Notes: generated from the letters alone by a model not told the origin. A DNA stretch of 46,709 bases from Elusimicrobiota bacterium (GCA_016234805.1 JACRNU010000025.1:1-46709), one strand, 5' to 3'; positions 23,399-31,850 are shown, counted from the first letter of the stretch. A program made the numbers and translations.

Positions 23399-26300
23399 AT
23401 GACGCGCGGCTTCGCGGGCCTGCTGGCGGCGCAGGCGCTCGGGGCTTTCAACGACAACGCCTTCAAGGCCCTCATCGCCCTGCTGGCCTTGACCACGCTG
23501 CCGCCGGAGCGCTCCGCTCCCCTGGTGGCAGGGGCTGGAGCCTGCTTCGTCCTGCCCTTCATCCTGTTCTCGCCCCTGGCAGGAGACCTAGCGGACCGCA
23601 TGCGCAAGCGGAGCCTGTTGGTCTGGCTCAAGGCGGTCGAGGTCGGGCTCATGGCCCTGACCGCGGTCCTGCTCTCCACCGGGAGCATCGCGGTCCTGCT
23701 CGGCCTGCTTTTCCTGCTGGGCGCGCACAGCGCCTTCTTCGGCCCGGTCAAGCTCGCCATCCTCCCTGAGATCCTCGGAGAGGGCGAGCTCTCGCGGGGC
23801 AACGGGCTCATGCAGATGTCGGCATTCTTGGGCATCCTCATGGGCACGGTCGCGGCCGGGCTCCTTCTCGATAGGCTGGGGGGAAGGCTGGCATGGGCCT
23901 CGGTCCTGTTCACTGGGGTGGCCGTGCTCGGCCTGCTCGCGAGCCTCCTGATCCCGGACCCCGAGCCTGCGGCTGCGGGTCCCCTGCGGTGGAACCCCGT
24001 GGTCCAGACCAGGGAGAATATCGTCGCGGTGCGCTCCATGACCGGGGTGTGGCTCTCCACCGTGGGCGCCGCGTACTTCTGGTTCCTGGGCGCCATCTTC
24101 CAGATGAATGTCCTGGTCTACGGAAGGGACCTCATGTCAGCCGGGCCGTCCACCCTGAGCGTCTTCCAGGTGGTGGTGGCGCTCGGCATCGGATTGGGGA
24201 GCTATGCGGCGGGCCGGCTTTCCCGCGACACGGTCGAGCTCGGGTTGGTTCCTTTGGGAGCGGCCGGGCTCTTCCTTTTCTCGTCCGTGCTCGCCTTCTC
24301 CTTCCACTCAAGCCCGCTGACCCTGGCGTCGCTCTTCCTGCTCGGCGCCAGCGGAGGCTGTTTCGTCCTTCCCCTGCAGGCCTTCATCCAGCAGAGGTCC
24401 CCCAAGGAGATCCTCGGCCGGGTCATCGCCACGGGCAATCTCCTGTCCTTCGGCGCCATCCTCCTCGCCTCGGCAGCCTTGTGGGGATTCCAATCGGTGT
24501 TCCACCTGCACGCCGGCCAGGTCTTCCTCGTGACCGCGGCCATGACCCTGGCCGTGGCGGTCTATGTCGTGGGGCTCCTGCCGGACTTCCTCCTGCGACT
24601 GCTCGTGTACCCGGTGGCCAACCTCATCTACCGCATCGAGGTGGAGGGCCGGGCCCATGTGCCGCTCAAGGGCGGGGCGCTCATGGTCTCCAACCATGTC
24701 TCGTTCGTGGATGCGGTCCTCATCACGGCCGCTTCGCCCAGGCTGGTGCGCTTCGTCCTGTTCCGGAGCTACTACGACCTGCCCGTGGCGGGCCTCTTGT
24801 TCCGCGCCATGGGGTGCATCCCCATCTCGGACCGGGACGGGCCCAAGGCGCTCATTCGGTCTTTCGAGGCGGCGAGGAGGTCCATCGAAAACGGCGAGCT
24901 TCTCTGTATCTTCGGAGAGGGGGAGATCACGCGGCACGGGCAGATGCAGGGCTTCAAGAAGGGGCTTGAGCGCATCACCAAGGGCCTGGTCGTGCCGGTC
25001 GTGCCCGTCCATCTCGACCGCATCTGGGGAAGCATCTTCAGCTTCGAGGGCGGCCGGGTGCTGCTCAAGTGGCCTCGCCGTTTGCCGTACCCGGTGACCG
25101 TGAGCTTCGGCAAGGCCCTGGCCTCGGGCGTGAGCGCTCATCAGGTCCGCCAGGCCGTGCTGGAAGCCGGGGCCGAGGCGTTCCGCCTTCGGTTGGCTGA
25201 GCGCAAGCCCCTGGCGCTCGAGTTCCTGCGCGAGGCCAGGCGCCATCCCCTGCGGCTGGCAGCGGCTGATTCCTCGGGCCGGAGAATGAACTGCCTGCAG
25301 ACCCTTGCCGGAGCCTGGCTCCTGGGCCGGACCCTGGACCGGGAACTGCCGCAAGCCGAGCACGTGGGGCTGCTCCTGCCTCCGACCGTGGCCGGGGTAC
25401 TCGCCAATGTCGGGCTCTCCATGATGGGCAGGGTCCCGGTGAACCTCAATTACACGGCCTCGCCCGAGGTGGTTCGGGCTTGCATCGAGAAAGCCGGGAT
25501 CAAGAGCGTGGTCACCTCCAAGATCTTCCTTCATAAGCTCGGCTGGGACGCTTCCGCCTTCGGCTCTACCGGGTGCGTGCTTCTGGAGGAGTTTTCGTCC
25601 AAGGTGCCCAAGGCCTGGGCCGGGCCCGCTGCCCTGGCCATGCTCCTGCTTCCGCGCTTCATCGTGGAGCGGACCTTCCTGCCGAAGAGCCGGGGGGCCC
25701 TGGAGCGGACCGCCACGGTCATCTTCACGAGCGGCTCGACCGGTACGCCCAAGGGCGTGATGCTCAGTCATAGCGGCATCCTCGCGAACATGGAGGCCGT
25801 GGGCCAGGTCTATCAGCTTTCCGGGGAGGACCGGATGCTGGGCGTTCTGCCCTTCTTCCATTCCTTCGGCTTCACCGTGACCCTTTGGTTTCCCCTGGTC
25901 GCGGGATTCGGCGCGGTCTACCACCCCAACCCGCTCGACGCCAAGAAGATCGGGGAGCTCGTGCGCGAGTTCAAGGCCACCTTCCTGCTCGGGACCCCGA
26001 CCTTCCTCCAGACCTACCTGCGCAGGGTCGAGCCCGAGGATTTCAAGAGCCTGCGCTATGCCGTGGTGGGAGCTGAGAAGCTCCGCGTCGAGGTGGCGGA
26101 CGCCTTCCACAAGAAGTTCGGCATCCTGCCGCTCGAGGGCTACGGCTGCACCGAGCTCTCCCCGGTCGCGGCGGTCAATGTCCCGGACGCCCAGGTCCTC
26201 GGCCTGCAGCAGAAGGGCGGCAAGCCAGGGTCCATCGGCCGGCCCCTGCCTGGCGTGATGGTGGAGATCGTCTCGCCCGAGACCGGCCGGCCCCTGCCGG

Positions 26301-26788
26301 TAGGCGAGTCCGGGATGCTCCTCGTGAAGGGCCCCAATGTCATGAAGGGCTACCTCGGCGACCCTGAGAAGACCGCTGAGTCCATCCGGGACGGGTTCTA
26401 TGTCACCGGAGACATCGGCAGCGTGGATGAGGACGGATTCATCACCATCACGGACCGCTTGAGCCGCTTCAGCAAGATCGCAGGAGAGATGGTGCCGCAC
26501 ATCCGCGTGGAAGAGGCCCTGTACGCGGCCGCGGGCAGGGTGGACCAGACCTTCGTGGTGACTGCCGTGCCGGATGAAAGGCGGGGGGAGAGGCTTGTGG
26601 TCCTGTACAAGGACTTCCCGGACACCGAGGCCCTCTGGAAGACGCTCAATGCCTCGGACCTGCCCAAGCTCTGGCTGCCCGGCAGGGAGGACTTCCACCA
26701 GGTCCCTGAGTTTCCCTTGCTCGGCTCAGGCAAGCTCGACCTCCAGAAGCTCAAGGCCGTGGCCCGGGAGCTTTCGGGAGGCGCATGA
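23399..26788 (+). CDS. aas: LplT-PlsC-Aas trifunctional fusion (lysophospholipid transport, acylation, acyl-ACP ligase)
   Basis: The 1129-aa protein joins three modules. Residues 1-~390 are an LplT-like MFS transporter of ~12 helices (GAFNDNAFKALI). Residues ~400-620 are a PlsC/LPLAT acyltransferase with NHVSFVD near 433 and FGEGEI near 505. Residues ~630-1129 are an AMP-forming acyl-ACP synthetase with TSGSTGTPKG near 777 and GYGCTE near 910. In enterobacteria LplT and Aas are separate and repair lysophosphatidylethanolamine by flipping and re-acylating it at the inner membrane; fused forms are known elsewhere. The ATG directly abuts the stop codon of the REC-GGDEF gene, so they share an mRNA. 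Confidence 0.92.
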   Translation: MTRGFAGLLAAQALGAFNDNAFKALIALLALTTLPPERSAPLVAGAGACFVLPFILFSPLAGDLADRMRKRSLLVWLKAVEVGLMALTAVLLSTGSIAVLLGLLFLLGAHSAFFGPVKLAILPEILGEGELSRGNGLMQMSAFLGILMGTVAAGLLLDRLGGRLAWASVLFTGVAVLGLLASLLIPDPEPAAAGPLRWNPVVQTRENIVAVRSMTGVWLSTVGAAYFWFLGAIFQMNVLVYGRDLMSAGPSTLSVFQVVVALGIGLGSYAAGRLSRDTVELGLVPLGAAGLFLFSSVLAFSFHSSPLTLASLFLLGASGGCFVLPLQAFIQQRSPKEILGRVIATGNLLSFGAILLASAALWGFQSVFHLHAGQVFLVTAAMTLAVAVYVVGLLPDFLLRLLVYPVANLIYRIEVEGRAHVPLKGGALMVSNHVSFVDAVLITAASPRLVRFVLFRSYYDLPVAGLLFRAMGCIPISDRDGPKALIRSFEAARRSIENGELLCIFGEGEITRHGQMQGFKKGLERITKGLVVPVVPVHLDRIWGSIFSFEGGRVLLKWPRRLPYPVTVSFGKALASGVSAHQVRQAVLEAGAEAFRLRLAERKPLALEFLREARRHPLRLAAADSSGRRMNCLQTLAGAWLLGRTLDRELPQAEHVGLLLPPTVAGVLANVGLSMMGRVPVNLNYTASPEVVRACIEKAGIKSVVTSKIFLHKLGWDASAFGSTGCVLLEEFSSKVPKAWAGPAALAMLLLPRFIVERTFLPKSRGALERTATVIFTSGSTGTPKGVMLSHSGILANMEAVGQVYQLSGEDRMLGVLPFFHSFGFTVTLWFPLVAGFGAVYHPNPLDAKKIGELVREFKATFLLGTPTFLQTYLRRVEPEDFKSLRYAVVGAEKLRVEVADAFHKKFGILPLEGYGCTELSPVAAVNVPDAQVLGLQQKGGKPGSIGRPLPGVMVEIVSPETGRPLPVGESGMLLVKGPNVMKGYLGDPEKTAESIRDGFYVTGDIGSVDEDGFITITDRLSRFSKIAGEMVPHIRVEEALYAAAGRVDQTFVVTAVPDERRGERLVVLYKDFPDTEALWKTLNASDLPKLWLPGREDFHQVPEFPLLGSGKLDLQKLKAVARELSGGA

Positions 26789-26795
26789 TGGGGAC

Positions 26796-27551
26796 ATGAG
26801 GCCCCGTCCTGTCTGGGTGTATGTCATCTGCTGCTGGGGGATCCTCGGCGGCGCCGCGAGGCTGGTCTCCTCGATATCCGCCGCCTTCATCATGCTGGGG
26901 GCCGGAGGGATCGGGCTCCTGCTTTCCGGCCTCATGCTGCTCGACCCGCTCCTCCTGATGGCTGCGGCCGTCGCCCTCGTCATGATGCGAGGCGTCAGCG
27001 TGGCGCTCTGGCGCGCCTGCCTGGCGCTCACTGTGGTGAAGGCCGGCTTTTACCTCTACCATGATCCTGCATTTTTCCAAGAATCCGGCGATCCTGTGAC
27101 GATCTTCCTCCGCGAGGGTCTTTCCGTGGCTGTGGTGGGCTTCATCAGCTTCTATGTCGTGTCGCTGAGAAACCGCGGCCTGTTGGGCGTTCCCGCCACC
27201 AGGGGGACGGCTCTTCCCCCTGCCCCAGGCTCGGTCCCAGCCGTCGGCTCTGCCTCGCCCAATGGGACTGCCCCGTCCAATGGGACTGCTCCGTCCGCGG
27301 TCTCCTCCGGCGGGGAGGGAGGGATGTCCCGGCAGGCCCGGGTGCTGCTGGCTATGGCTGCCGGAGTCCTCGCCTATCTCCTCGCTTGGCTCGGTGTCAT
27401 CGCCTTCCTCTTTCTCACCCGTCCCCTGCATGGAGCGGGGCCGTTCCCCTACGGCATCTACCAGGTCCCGTTGTTGTCCGCCGTAGCCGTGTTCTTGATC
27501 AGCCTCTATTTCGCGTTGGGGCGGGGGCCGGGCGATAGCGGCCCTTCCTGA
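26796..27551 (+). CDS. Polytopic membrane protein, unknown function
   Basis: The frame opens at ATG 26796, 7 bp after the Aas stop, with GGGAGG about 18 nt upstream; earlier in-frame codons lie inside aas. The 251-aa protein has about four hydrophobic segments in residues 5-130, then a cytoplasmic or periplasmic linker rich in Pro/Ser/Gly. The linker contains a duplicated PNGTAPS/SNGTAPS unit encoded by an 18-bp DNA repeat (27,258-27,297). Two further helices follow near the C-terminus. No family recognised. It is probably the last gene of the REC-GGDEF-aas operon. Confidence 0.68.
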   Translation: MRPRPVWVYVICCWGILGGAARLVSSISAAFIMLGAGGIGLLLSGLMLLDPLLLMAAAVALVMMRGVSVALWRACLALTVVKAGFYLYHDPAFFQESGDPVTIFLREGLSVAVVGFISFYVVSLRNRGLLGVPATRGTALPPAPGSVPAVGSASPNGTAPSNGTAPSAVSSGGEGGMSRQARVLLAMAAGVLAYLLAWLGVIAFLFLTRPLHGAGPFPYGIYQVPLLSAVAVFLISLYFALGRGPGDSGPS

Positions 27552-27561
27552 TCCCGTGGCC

Positions 27562-27590
27562 TTGAAAACCGCCGCGCTTCCTGTTATCCT
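27562..27590 (+). promoter_or_regulatory. Promoter for secreted hypothetical gene
   Basis: TTGAAA (27562-27567), 17-bp spacer, TATCCT (27585-27590), 31 bp before the ATG at 27622. Confidence 0.5.
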
Positions 27591-27621
27591 TGGGTCGAGG
27601 ACTTCCCTCGGGGATCCAGTC

Positions 27622-28440
27622 ATGAAATCGGTGCGGTCCGTCGTGTTCGCCGGCGCCTTCCTCGCTTGCATGCCCGCGTTCGCGGGCAACTCCGTCGAGG
27701 ATATCTCCCGCCGCTGCAGGCCCGCGGACCCCGGCGAGGCGCGCATCTATTCCAGCGACTTCTCCTGGAACATGACTCTGCCGGGCATGAAGGCCAAGTT
27801 CGACGAGATGTACCGCTCCCCCAAGAGGCTCGGCCAGCGCGCCTACTGGGACAAGGAGACCGGGACCCTGCGCCTGCCGTACATGAAGGAACGGGGCGGG
27901 ACCGTGGAGCTGCCGGCCGGGTTCGTGGCTGCCGTGGCCAGGCACATCGAGGTGGCCTTCGAGAAGGACCTCATCGACGCGGTCTTCTTCCCTGACATGG
28001 GGCATTCCCACTTCCTCATCCCGGACGCGGTCTATAAGGAAAAATACGAGCCCTACCCGACCAAGAAGATGGGGGAGATGTACACGGCGATGATGAGGGA
28101 CCCCCGCATCGAGGTCTTCTACCACACCGCGGAGCAGCTCAAGACCCGGGAGAAGGACGGCTCGCTCGTGGACGACGAGCGGACCAGGCACCGCTACCGG
28201 ACGCGGAACATCTCGGGGTTGAACGAGCCCTGGGCGGACCTGCGGATCCTCCAGAATCCCGAGAGCAACGCCAACACCGTGGGCGTGGTTCCGGGTTTCT
28301 TCTGGTGGGGCGCCGGGTTCAACATGAGCGCCCAGAAGGACGGCTGCTTCGAGTACCGCAGGGCCGGCAAGGCCTACCGCTTCGACCTGAGCCTCTTCGA
28401 CCTCGAGCCTGACCCGAACAAACCCGGTTCGGAGTTCTGA
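27622..28440 (+). CDS. Secreted hypothetical protein
   Basis: ATG 27622 opens on a signal peptide (SVVFAGAFLACMPAFA, cut before GNSVED). The 272-aa protein has a middle segment DAVFFPDMGHSHFLIPDAVY (about residues 113-132) and a conserved-looking end (GVVPGFFWWGAGFNMSAQKDG). The combination of GHSHF, FYHTAEQL and the repeated acid residues might bind a metal, but I recognise no family and give no function. It has its own promoter and is convergent with the toxin-antitoxin pair that follows after 6 bp. Confidence 0.75.
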   Translation: MKSVRSVVFAGAFLACMPAFAGNSVEDISRRCRPADPGEARIYSSDFSWNMTLPGMKAKFDEMYRSPKRLGQRAYWDKETGTLRLPYMKERGGTVELPAGFVAAVARHIEVAFEKDLIDAVFFPDMGHSHFLIPDAVYKEKYEPYPTKKMGEMYTAMMRDPRIEVFYHTAEQLKTREKDGSLVDDERTRHRYRTRNISGLNEPWADLRILQNPESNANTVGVVPGFFWWGAGFNMSAQKDGCFEYRRAGKAYRFDLSLFDLEPDPNKPGSEF

Positions 28441-28446
28441 AGGACT

Positions 28447-28701
28447 TTAATCCCCGTAGTGGGTGCGGGCGCGCTCTATGTAGACCGTGTTCGTCCTCTC
28501 GTCGACGCTGTAGACGATCCGGTCTTTGTAGGTCAGACGGTAGGAATAGCTCCCGGCCAGATCCCCCAAGAGCTTCTTCCCCTCGCTGGGATCGACCGCG
28601 ATCACATGAACGAGGATATCCCGCAGTTTGGCCCTGAGCTTGGGGGTAAGGGTGTCGATATCCTTCTTGGCCTGCTTGGTGATCCGGATGTCGTAAGGCA
28701 C
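28447..28701 (-). CDS. RelE/YoeB-type toxin (mRNA interferase)
   Basis: The 84-aa protein begins MPYDIRITKQAKKDIDTL and has the RelE/ParE core LGDLAGSYSYRLTYKDRIVYSVDE, close to the YoeB/Txe pattern of LxGxxSRRxxxxxRxxY. The C-terminal His-Tyr (RTHYGD) matches the catalytic ending of YoeB-like toxins. Such toxins cleave ribosome-bound mRNA. It starts with GTG 28701, directly after the antitoxin stop codon, so translation is coupled and antitoxin comes first. Confidence 0.87.
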   Translation of the reverse strand: MPYDIRITKQAKKDIDTLTPKLRAKLRDILVHVIAVDPSEGKKLLGDLAGSYSYRLTYKDRIVYSVDERTNTVYIERARTHYGD

Positions 28702-28956
28702 TCAGGAACCGAAGACTTCCTTCATTGAATAGGTCTTCCCCTCCGCGATCTCGCGCCGGGCCTTGCGCACGCCGGCCAGGACCCCTGGCGTGGACAAGAG
28801 CTCCAGAGTCTCCAGGAGGCCGTCGAAATCCTCCTCCGGGACGAGGACGGCCGTTCCAGCTCTGGAGGTGATCCGGTACAGCCGATGGGTCGCGGCGGCG
28901 TCCTTGATGATGTTGAAAAGGTCGCTGCGGGCGTTGGTGGCGGTGATGGTCTTCAT
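28702..28956 (-). CDS. YefM/Phd-type antitoxin
   Basis: The 84-aa protein starts MKTITATNARSDLFNIIKDA and has the ITSRAGTAVLVPEEDF segment typical of Phd/YefM DNA-binding antitoxins. The C-terminal helix (ETLELLSTPG then KARREIAEGKTYSM) would wrap the toxin. It sits directly before the RelE-type toxin. ATG 28956 overlaps the operator repeats. TATAAT ends 8 nt upstream with no ribosome binding site, so the mRNA should have almost no leader. Confidence 0.9.
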   Translation of the reverse strand: MKTITATNARSDLFNIIKDAAATHRLYRITSRAGTAVLVPEEDFDGLLETLELLSTPGVLAGVRKARREIAEGKTYSMKEVFGS

Positions 28957-28993
28957 ATGTACATATTATAGTACATATCGGCGGCGGCGTCAA
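28955..28993 (-). promoter_or_regulatory. Promoter and operator of the YefM/RelE-type module
   Basis: Minus strand TTGACG (28993-28988), 17-bp spacer, TATAAT (28970-28965). The inverted repeats ATATGTAC (28955-28962) and GTACATAT (28971-28978) flank the -10, and ATGTACAT (28957-28964) is itself palindromic. This is a classic autoregulatory arrangement. Confidence 0.78.
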
Positions 28994-28998
28994 GGGGC

Positions 28999-29334
28999 CT
29001 ACCGCCGCATTCTCGCGGCCACGTCTCTGACCAAGCCGGCCACGAGCCTCTGGTCCTCCGGGGCCAGCTCCGACACGATGTCCCGCACCACCTCGGCGTG
29101 CGGGGAGGGGCGCTCCTTGGCCTTGCGTGAAGGCAAAAGCTGCGAAGGCTCCACGCCGAGCGCTTCGGCCACCGAAAGCAGGGTCCTCACGCTCGGGACG
29201 TTGGCCCCCCGCTCGATCTGGCCGTAGAAGGAGGAGTCGATCCCGGCCGCCTCCGCGACCTGGGCCTGGGTGAGCTTGCGCGCCTGGCGCAGCGCCCTGA
29301 TGCGGCTTCCAATCTCGGCGAAGAGTCTGTCCAT
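28999..29334 (-). CDS. XRE-family regulator (paralogue 1)
   Basis: The 111-aa protein has an N-terminal HTH_3 domain (about residues 8-66): LTQAQVAEAAGIDSSFYGQIERG followed by VPSVRTLLSVAEALGVEPSQLL. A ~40-residue C-terminal helical part ends RLVAGLVRDVAARMRR. The same two-part layout and similar C-terminus occur in the next XRE gene, so the pair arose by duplication. ATG 29334 has no obvious ribosome binding site. Targets are unknown; the YefM/RelE-type module follows in the same direction. Confidence 0.9.
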   Translation of the reverse strand: MDRLFAEIGSRIRALRQARKLTQAQVAEAAGIDSSFYGQIERGANVPSVRTLLSVAEALGVEPSQLLPSRKAKERPSPHAEVVRDIVSELAPEDQRLVAGLVRDVAARMRR

Positions 29335-29511
29335 GGCATGCTATTGAACGACTCCTTGGCCCTGAGATAAAGACGCTACAAAACCGCTTGACAGGGTTTA
29401 TAGCACTATCCTATTCTGACTGGGCCGTCGCGAGACGGTGCTTTGGCCCGGCGACGGACAGGCATGGGGGAATCGATGAGGACTGGCCTGGGTTAGGCGT
29501 TCGCCGGCCGT

Positions 29512-29862
29512 CTACGGCCTGGGGGAGCGTCTCAACGCCCGGACCATGTCGCGGAAGGTGGCGTAGAGGTGCCGCCTTTGGGCCGGGGAGGCGTCGCGGA
29601 TGAGGTCCGCCACCTTATGTTCGATGGGGTAGGGGTCGCGCCGCTGGGGCGGGGGGCCCAGCAGCCGCCCGGGGTCCACTCCGAGAGCCTCCGCCATGCG
29701 CTGGACCGTGGCGAGGCTGGGCTTCCTGATCCCGCGCTCGATCTGGCCGATGAAGGAGAGATGGACGCCGGCGCGCTCGGCGAACTCCTCCTGGGTCCAG
29801 CCTCGGAGATCACGCTCCTCCCGGATGCGCTTGGAGAGGGACTTGTAGATGTCTTCAGCCAT
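29512..29862 (-). CDS. XRE-family regulator (paralogue 2)
   Basis: The 116-aa protein begins MAEDIYKSLSKRIREERD at ATG 29862; an upstream in-frame start at 29931 adds residues with no homology to its paralogue. The HTH is WTQEEFAERAGVHLSFIGQIERG plus KPSLATVQRMAEALGVDPGRLL. The tail HKVADLIRDASPAQRRHLYATFRDMVRALRR matches paralogue 1 in length and spacing. GGCGAT/ATCGCC upstream (29,883-29,900) is a possible small operator. No gene is visible in the 29,335-29,511 gap. Confidence 0.9.
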   Translation of the reverse strand: MAEDIYKSLSKRIREERDLRGWTQEEFAERAGVHLSFIGQIERGIRKPSLATVQRMAEALGVDPGRLLGPPPQRRDPYPIEHKVADLIRDASPAQRRHLYATFRDMVRALRRSPRP

Positions 29863-29989
29863 GGTCAATAGTCGTCGGCAGCATGGCGATTCTAACATCG
29901 CCTGAGTGCGTCCGCTAGACACCGGAAGCATATTTAATGATAAGGCTTATGGTATTTAATTGGCGATGGGAATATGGTATTTCTATGTC

Positions 29990-30349
29990 ATGACGACTCT
30001 GGTGGTAGCTGACGACGATCCCGCCATACGGAGGCTTCTGACCCGTTGGGCCGGCAACCTCGGGCTCGAATGCGTAGCGGTGGGGAGCGCCCGTTCCCTT
30101 CGGCGGGCTTTGGACTCTTGTCGGCCGCAGGCGCTGATCTGCGACGTGAATCTGGCGGAGGCCGACGGCATCGTTTTCTGCCGGGAGCTTGCGGTAAGGG
30201 ACCCGGGCCTGGCAATCGTCATGATGACGGGAGACCCCGGGGAGGTGGCGCGCGCCCGCGCCGCCGGGTTCGACCATGTCTTTGAGAAACCCTTCGACCT
30301 GCGGATGCTGGAGGCCGCCTTGAGAAAGCTCGTCCCCATAGGGAACTAA
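29990..30349 (+). CDS. Stand-alone CheY-like receiver protein
   Basis: The 119-aa protein is a receiver domain alone: acidic pocket Asp8-10, phospho-acceptor Asp52 in LICDVNLAEADG, Thr80 in VMMTGDP and Lys100 in FEKPF. It has no output domain, so it would act by protein contact, as CheY or Spo0F do. ATG 29990 gives the expected MTTLVVADDD start; an in-frame TTG at 29960 is less likely. It is divergent from an XRE gene and no histidine kinase is adjacent. Confidence 0.9.
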   Translation: MTTLVVADDDPAIRRLLTRWAGNLGLECVAVGSARSLRRALDSCRPQALICDVNLAEADGIVFCRELAVRDPGLAIVMMTGDPGEVARARAAGFDHVFEKPFDLRMLEAALRKLVPIGN

Positions 30350-30374
30350 ATCAGCCCTCGCTCGTATATAGGAT

Positions 30375-31040
30375 GTGCGGATCTGCGACCTCCATCCGGC
30401 TGAGCGGCCCAGGGAGCGCCTGGCCCGGGTCGGAGCCGGGACCCTCTCGGACGAGGAACTCCTGGCACTCATCCTGCGCACGGGCTATTCCGGCAAGGGC
30501 GTGCTGGAGCTGGCCGGGCTGATCAGGCGGAAGTTCCCCAACGGAGACCTGGGACGCGCGAGTCTCTCCGAGCTCAGGAGCGTCAAGGGCCTCGGATTGA
30601 GCCGGGCGGCCGCGATCGTGGCCGCGGCGGAACTCGGCCGGCGGTGGGCAGAGTCGAGAGAAGAGGGCGTGCTGCTTGAGGACCCGGGCCGGGTGTGGGA
30701 GCACCTCCACGCCATTAGGGGGGAGCGCAAGGAGCATTTCGTCGCGATCTACCTTGACGGTCGCAACCGGCTCGTCCACCAGGAGACGGTCTCAGTGGGG
30801 ACCTTGACCGCGAGCCTCGTCCATCCGCGCGAGGTCTTCGGCCCGGCCGTGGAGCGCCGCGCGGCCGCGGTCATCGTGGCGCACAACCACCCCTCGGGCG
30901 AGACCCGGGCCTCGCCCGAGGATGTCGAGACGACCCGGCGGCTGGCCCAGGCCGGACGCATCCTCGGGGTGCCGCTCCTCGACCACGTCATCGTCACGGC
31001 CCGGGCCCACCTGAGCTTCCGCCGGGAGGGGCTTCTTTGA
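30375..31040 (+). CDS. radC: RadC-family JAB/MPN-domain protein
   Basis: The 221-aa protein has a UPF0758/RadC N-terminal HhH-like region (LSDEELLALILRTG, SVKGLGLSRAAAI) and a C-terminal MPN domain with the metal site HNHPSG (near residue 170) and the downstream Asp in SPEDVETTRRL. The family is named for DNA repair but that role is disputed; a metalloprotease-like or DNA-associated function is possible. GTG 30375 follows TATATA (30365-30370) by 4 nt, so its leader is very short. Confidence 0.93.
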   Translation: MRICDLHPAERPRERLARVGAGTLSDEELLALILRTGYSGKGVLELAGLIRRKFPNGDLGRASLSELRSVKGLGLSRAAAIVAAAELGRRWAESREEGVLLEDPGRVWEHLHAIRGERKEHFVAIYLDGRNRLVHQETVSVGTLTASLVHPREVFGPAVERRAAAVIVAHNHPSGETRASPEDVETTRRLAQAGRILGVPLLDHVIVTARAHLSFRREGLL

Positions 31041-31059
31041 CTCAATTGCCCGATTTGCC

Positions 31060-31114
31060 TTGCAAAATCGGAATCCAGGGGGTATACTTAAGATGTAATA
31101 CATCAGATGTAATA
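31060..31114 (+). promoter_or_regulatory. Promoter and operator of vapBC
   Basis: TTGCAA (31060-31065), 17-bp spacer, TATACT (31083-31088). Just downstream lies the perfect palindrome GATGTAATACATC (31092-31104) and a further half-site GATGTAATA (31106-31114), the expected place for autorepression by the antitoxin-toxin complex. Confidence 0.78.
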
Positions 31115-31126
31115 GGAGAAGTTTCC

Positions 31127-31360
31127 ATGGTCCGAACCCAGGTGCTCTTTGAAGAGTCGCAGTACCGCTGGCTGAAATCCCAGGCAGCCAAGGGAGGCAA
31201 GAGCCTCTCCGGGCTGCTGCGGGAGCTTGTGGAGAAATGGAGGACCGTCGCACCCCAGACTCGCCGGAAAGACCCCTTGTTCCGGCTGATCGGCGCGTTC
31301 GAGGACGGGGCCGACGTGGCTGTCCAGCATGACCGCTATCTCTATGGGAGCGGCCCATGA
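31127..31360 (+). CDS. vapB: VapB-type antitoxin
   Basis: The 77-aa protein starts VRTQVLFEESQYRWLKSQAAKGGKSLSGLLRELVEKW, a ribbon-helix-helix DNA-binding fold, and has a flexible C-terminal part that would bind the toxin. ATG 31127 has AGGAGA 7 nt upstream. It overlaps the PIN toxin gene by 4 bp (ATGA) and is preceded by a palindromic operator. Pairing with a PIN protein defines it as VapB-type. Confidence 0.88.
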   Translation: MVRTQVLFEESQYRWLKSQAAKGGKSLSGLLRELVEKWRTVAPQTRRKDPLFRLIGAFEDGADVAVQHDRYLYGSGP

Positions 31361-31767
31361 GCGTTGCGTTCGTGGATACCAGCGCCTGGTATGCCCTGTT
31401 GGACCAGCGCGATCCGCACCATCCGCGTGCGAAGGCGTTCGCGGAGGCCTTCTCCGGCAGCCTGGTGACCTCGAACTACGTGGCGCTGGAAACGACCAAC
31501 CTCATCCTCATGAGGAAAGGCTTCTCCGCCGCCATGGACTTCCTGAGGATGACGATGGAGAGCAGATTGTTGGAAGTGCTGCATGTGACGCCCGAGCAGC
31601 ATACGGGCACGCTCGAGTTGTTTTCCACTCTGGGGAAACAGGGCTTGAGCCTCACGGATTGCAGCAGCGTCCTCCTCATGCGCGAGACGAAGCTCTCGGA
31701 GACCTTCTGTTTCGACGAGGACTTCGCGAGCCAGGGCTTCACCTGTCTGCCCTCCTCGCCCGCCTGA
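31357..31767 (+). CDS. vapC: VapC-type PIN-domain toxin
   Basis: The 136-aa PIN domain has the acidic residues of a Mg-dependent RNase: Asp7 in FVDTSAWYALLD, Glu46 in ALETTNLI, Asp101 in LSLTDCSS and Asp119 in CFDEDF. VapC toxins cleave tRNA or rRNA. All four acidic positions are present, so it is probably active. It overlaps vapB by 4 bp. Confidence 0.92.
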   Translation: MSVAFVDTSAWYALLDQRDPHHPRAKAFAEAFSGSLVTSNYVALETTNLILMRKGFSAAMDFLRMTMESRLLEVLHVTPEQHTGTLELFSTLGKQGLSLTDCSSVLLMRETKLSETFCFDEDFASQGFTCLPSSPA

Positions 31768-31800
31768 CCGCGGGAGCGAGACTGCGGCGCTATCTGGGCC

Positions 31801-31850
31801 TTGACAGGACGCGGATCATGGTGTATGCTGTACTAGTGAGGTAGTACAGC
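31801..31850 (+). promoter_or_regulatory. Promoter and operator of the GntR-ABC operon
   Basis: TTGACA (31801-31806), 17-bp spacer, TATGCT (31824-31829). The perfect 9-bp inverted repeat GCTGTACTA (31827-31835) / TAGTACAGC (31842-31850) overlaps the -10 and ends at the ATG. GTACTA-N-TAGTAC sites fit YtrA-type regulators, so autorepression is likely. Confidence 0.82.

Noticed and set aside
24308..26698. 796-aa minus-strand frame
   Set aside because: Antisense to the acyltransferase/ligase fusion; composed of His/Arg/Gly-rich sequence without motifs.
29388..29603. 71-aa plus-strand frame between the XRE genes
   Set aside because: Overlaps the XRE gene end, lacks a ribosome binding site, and its composition is Arg/Gly-rich as in antisense frames.
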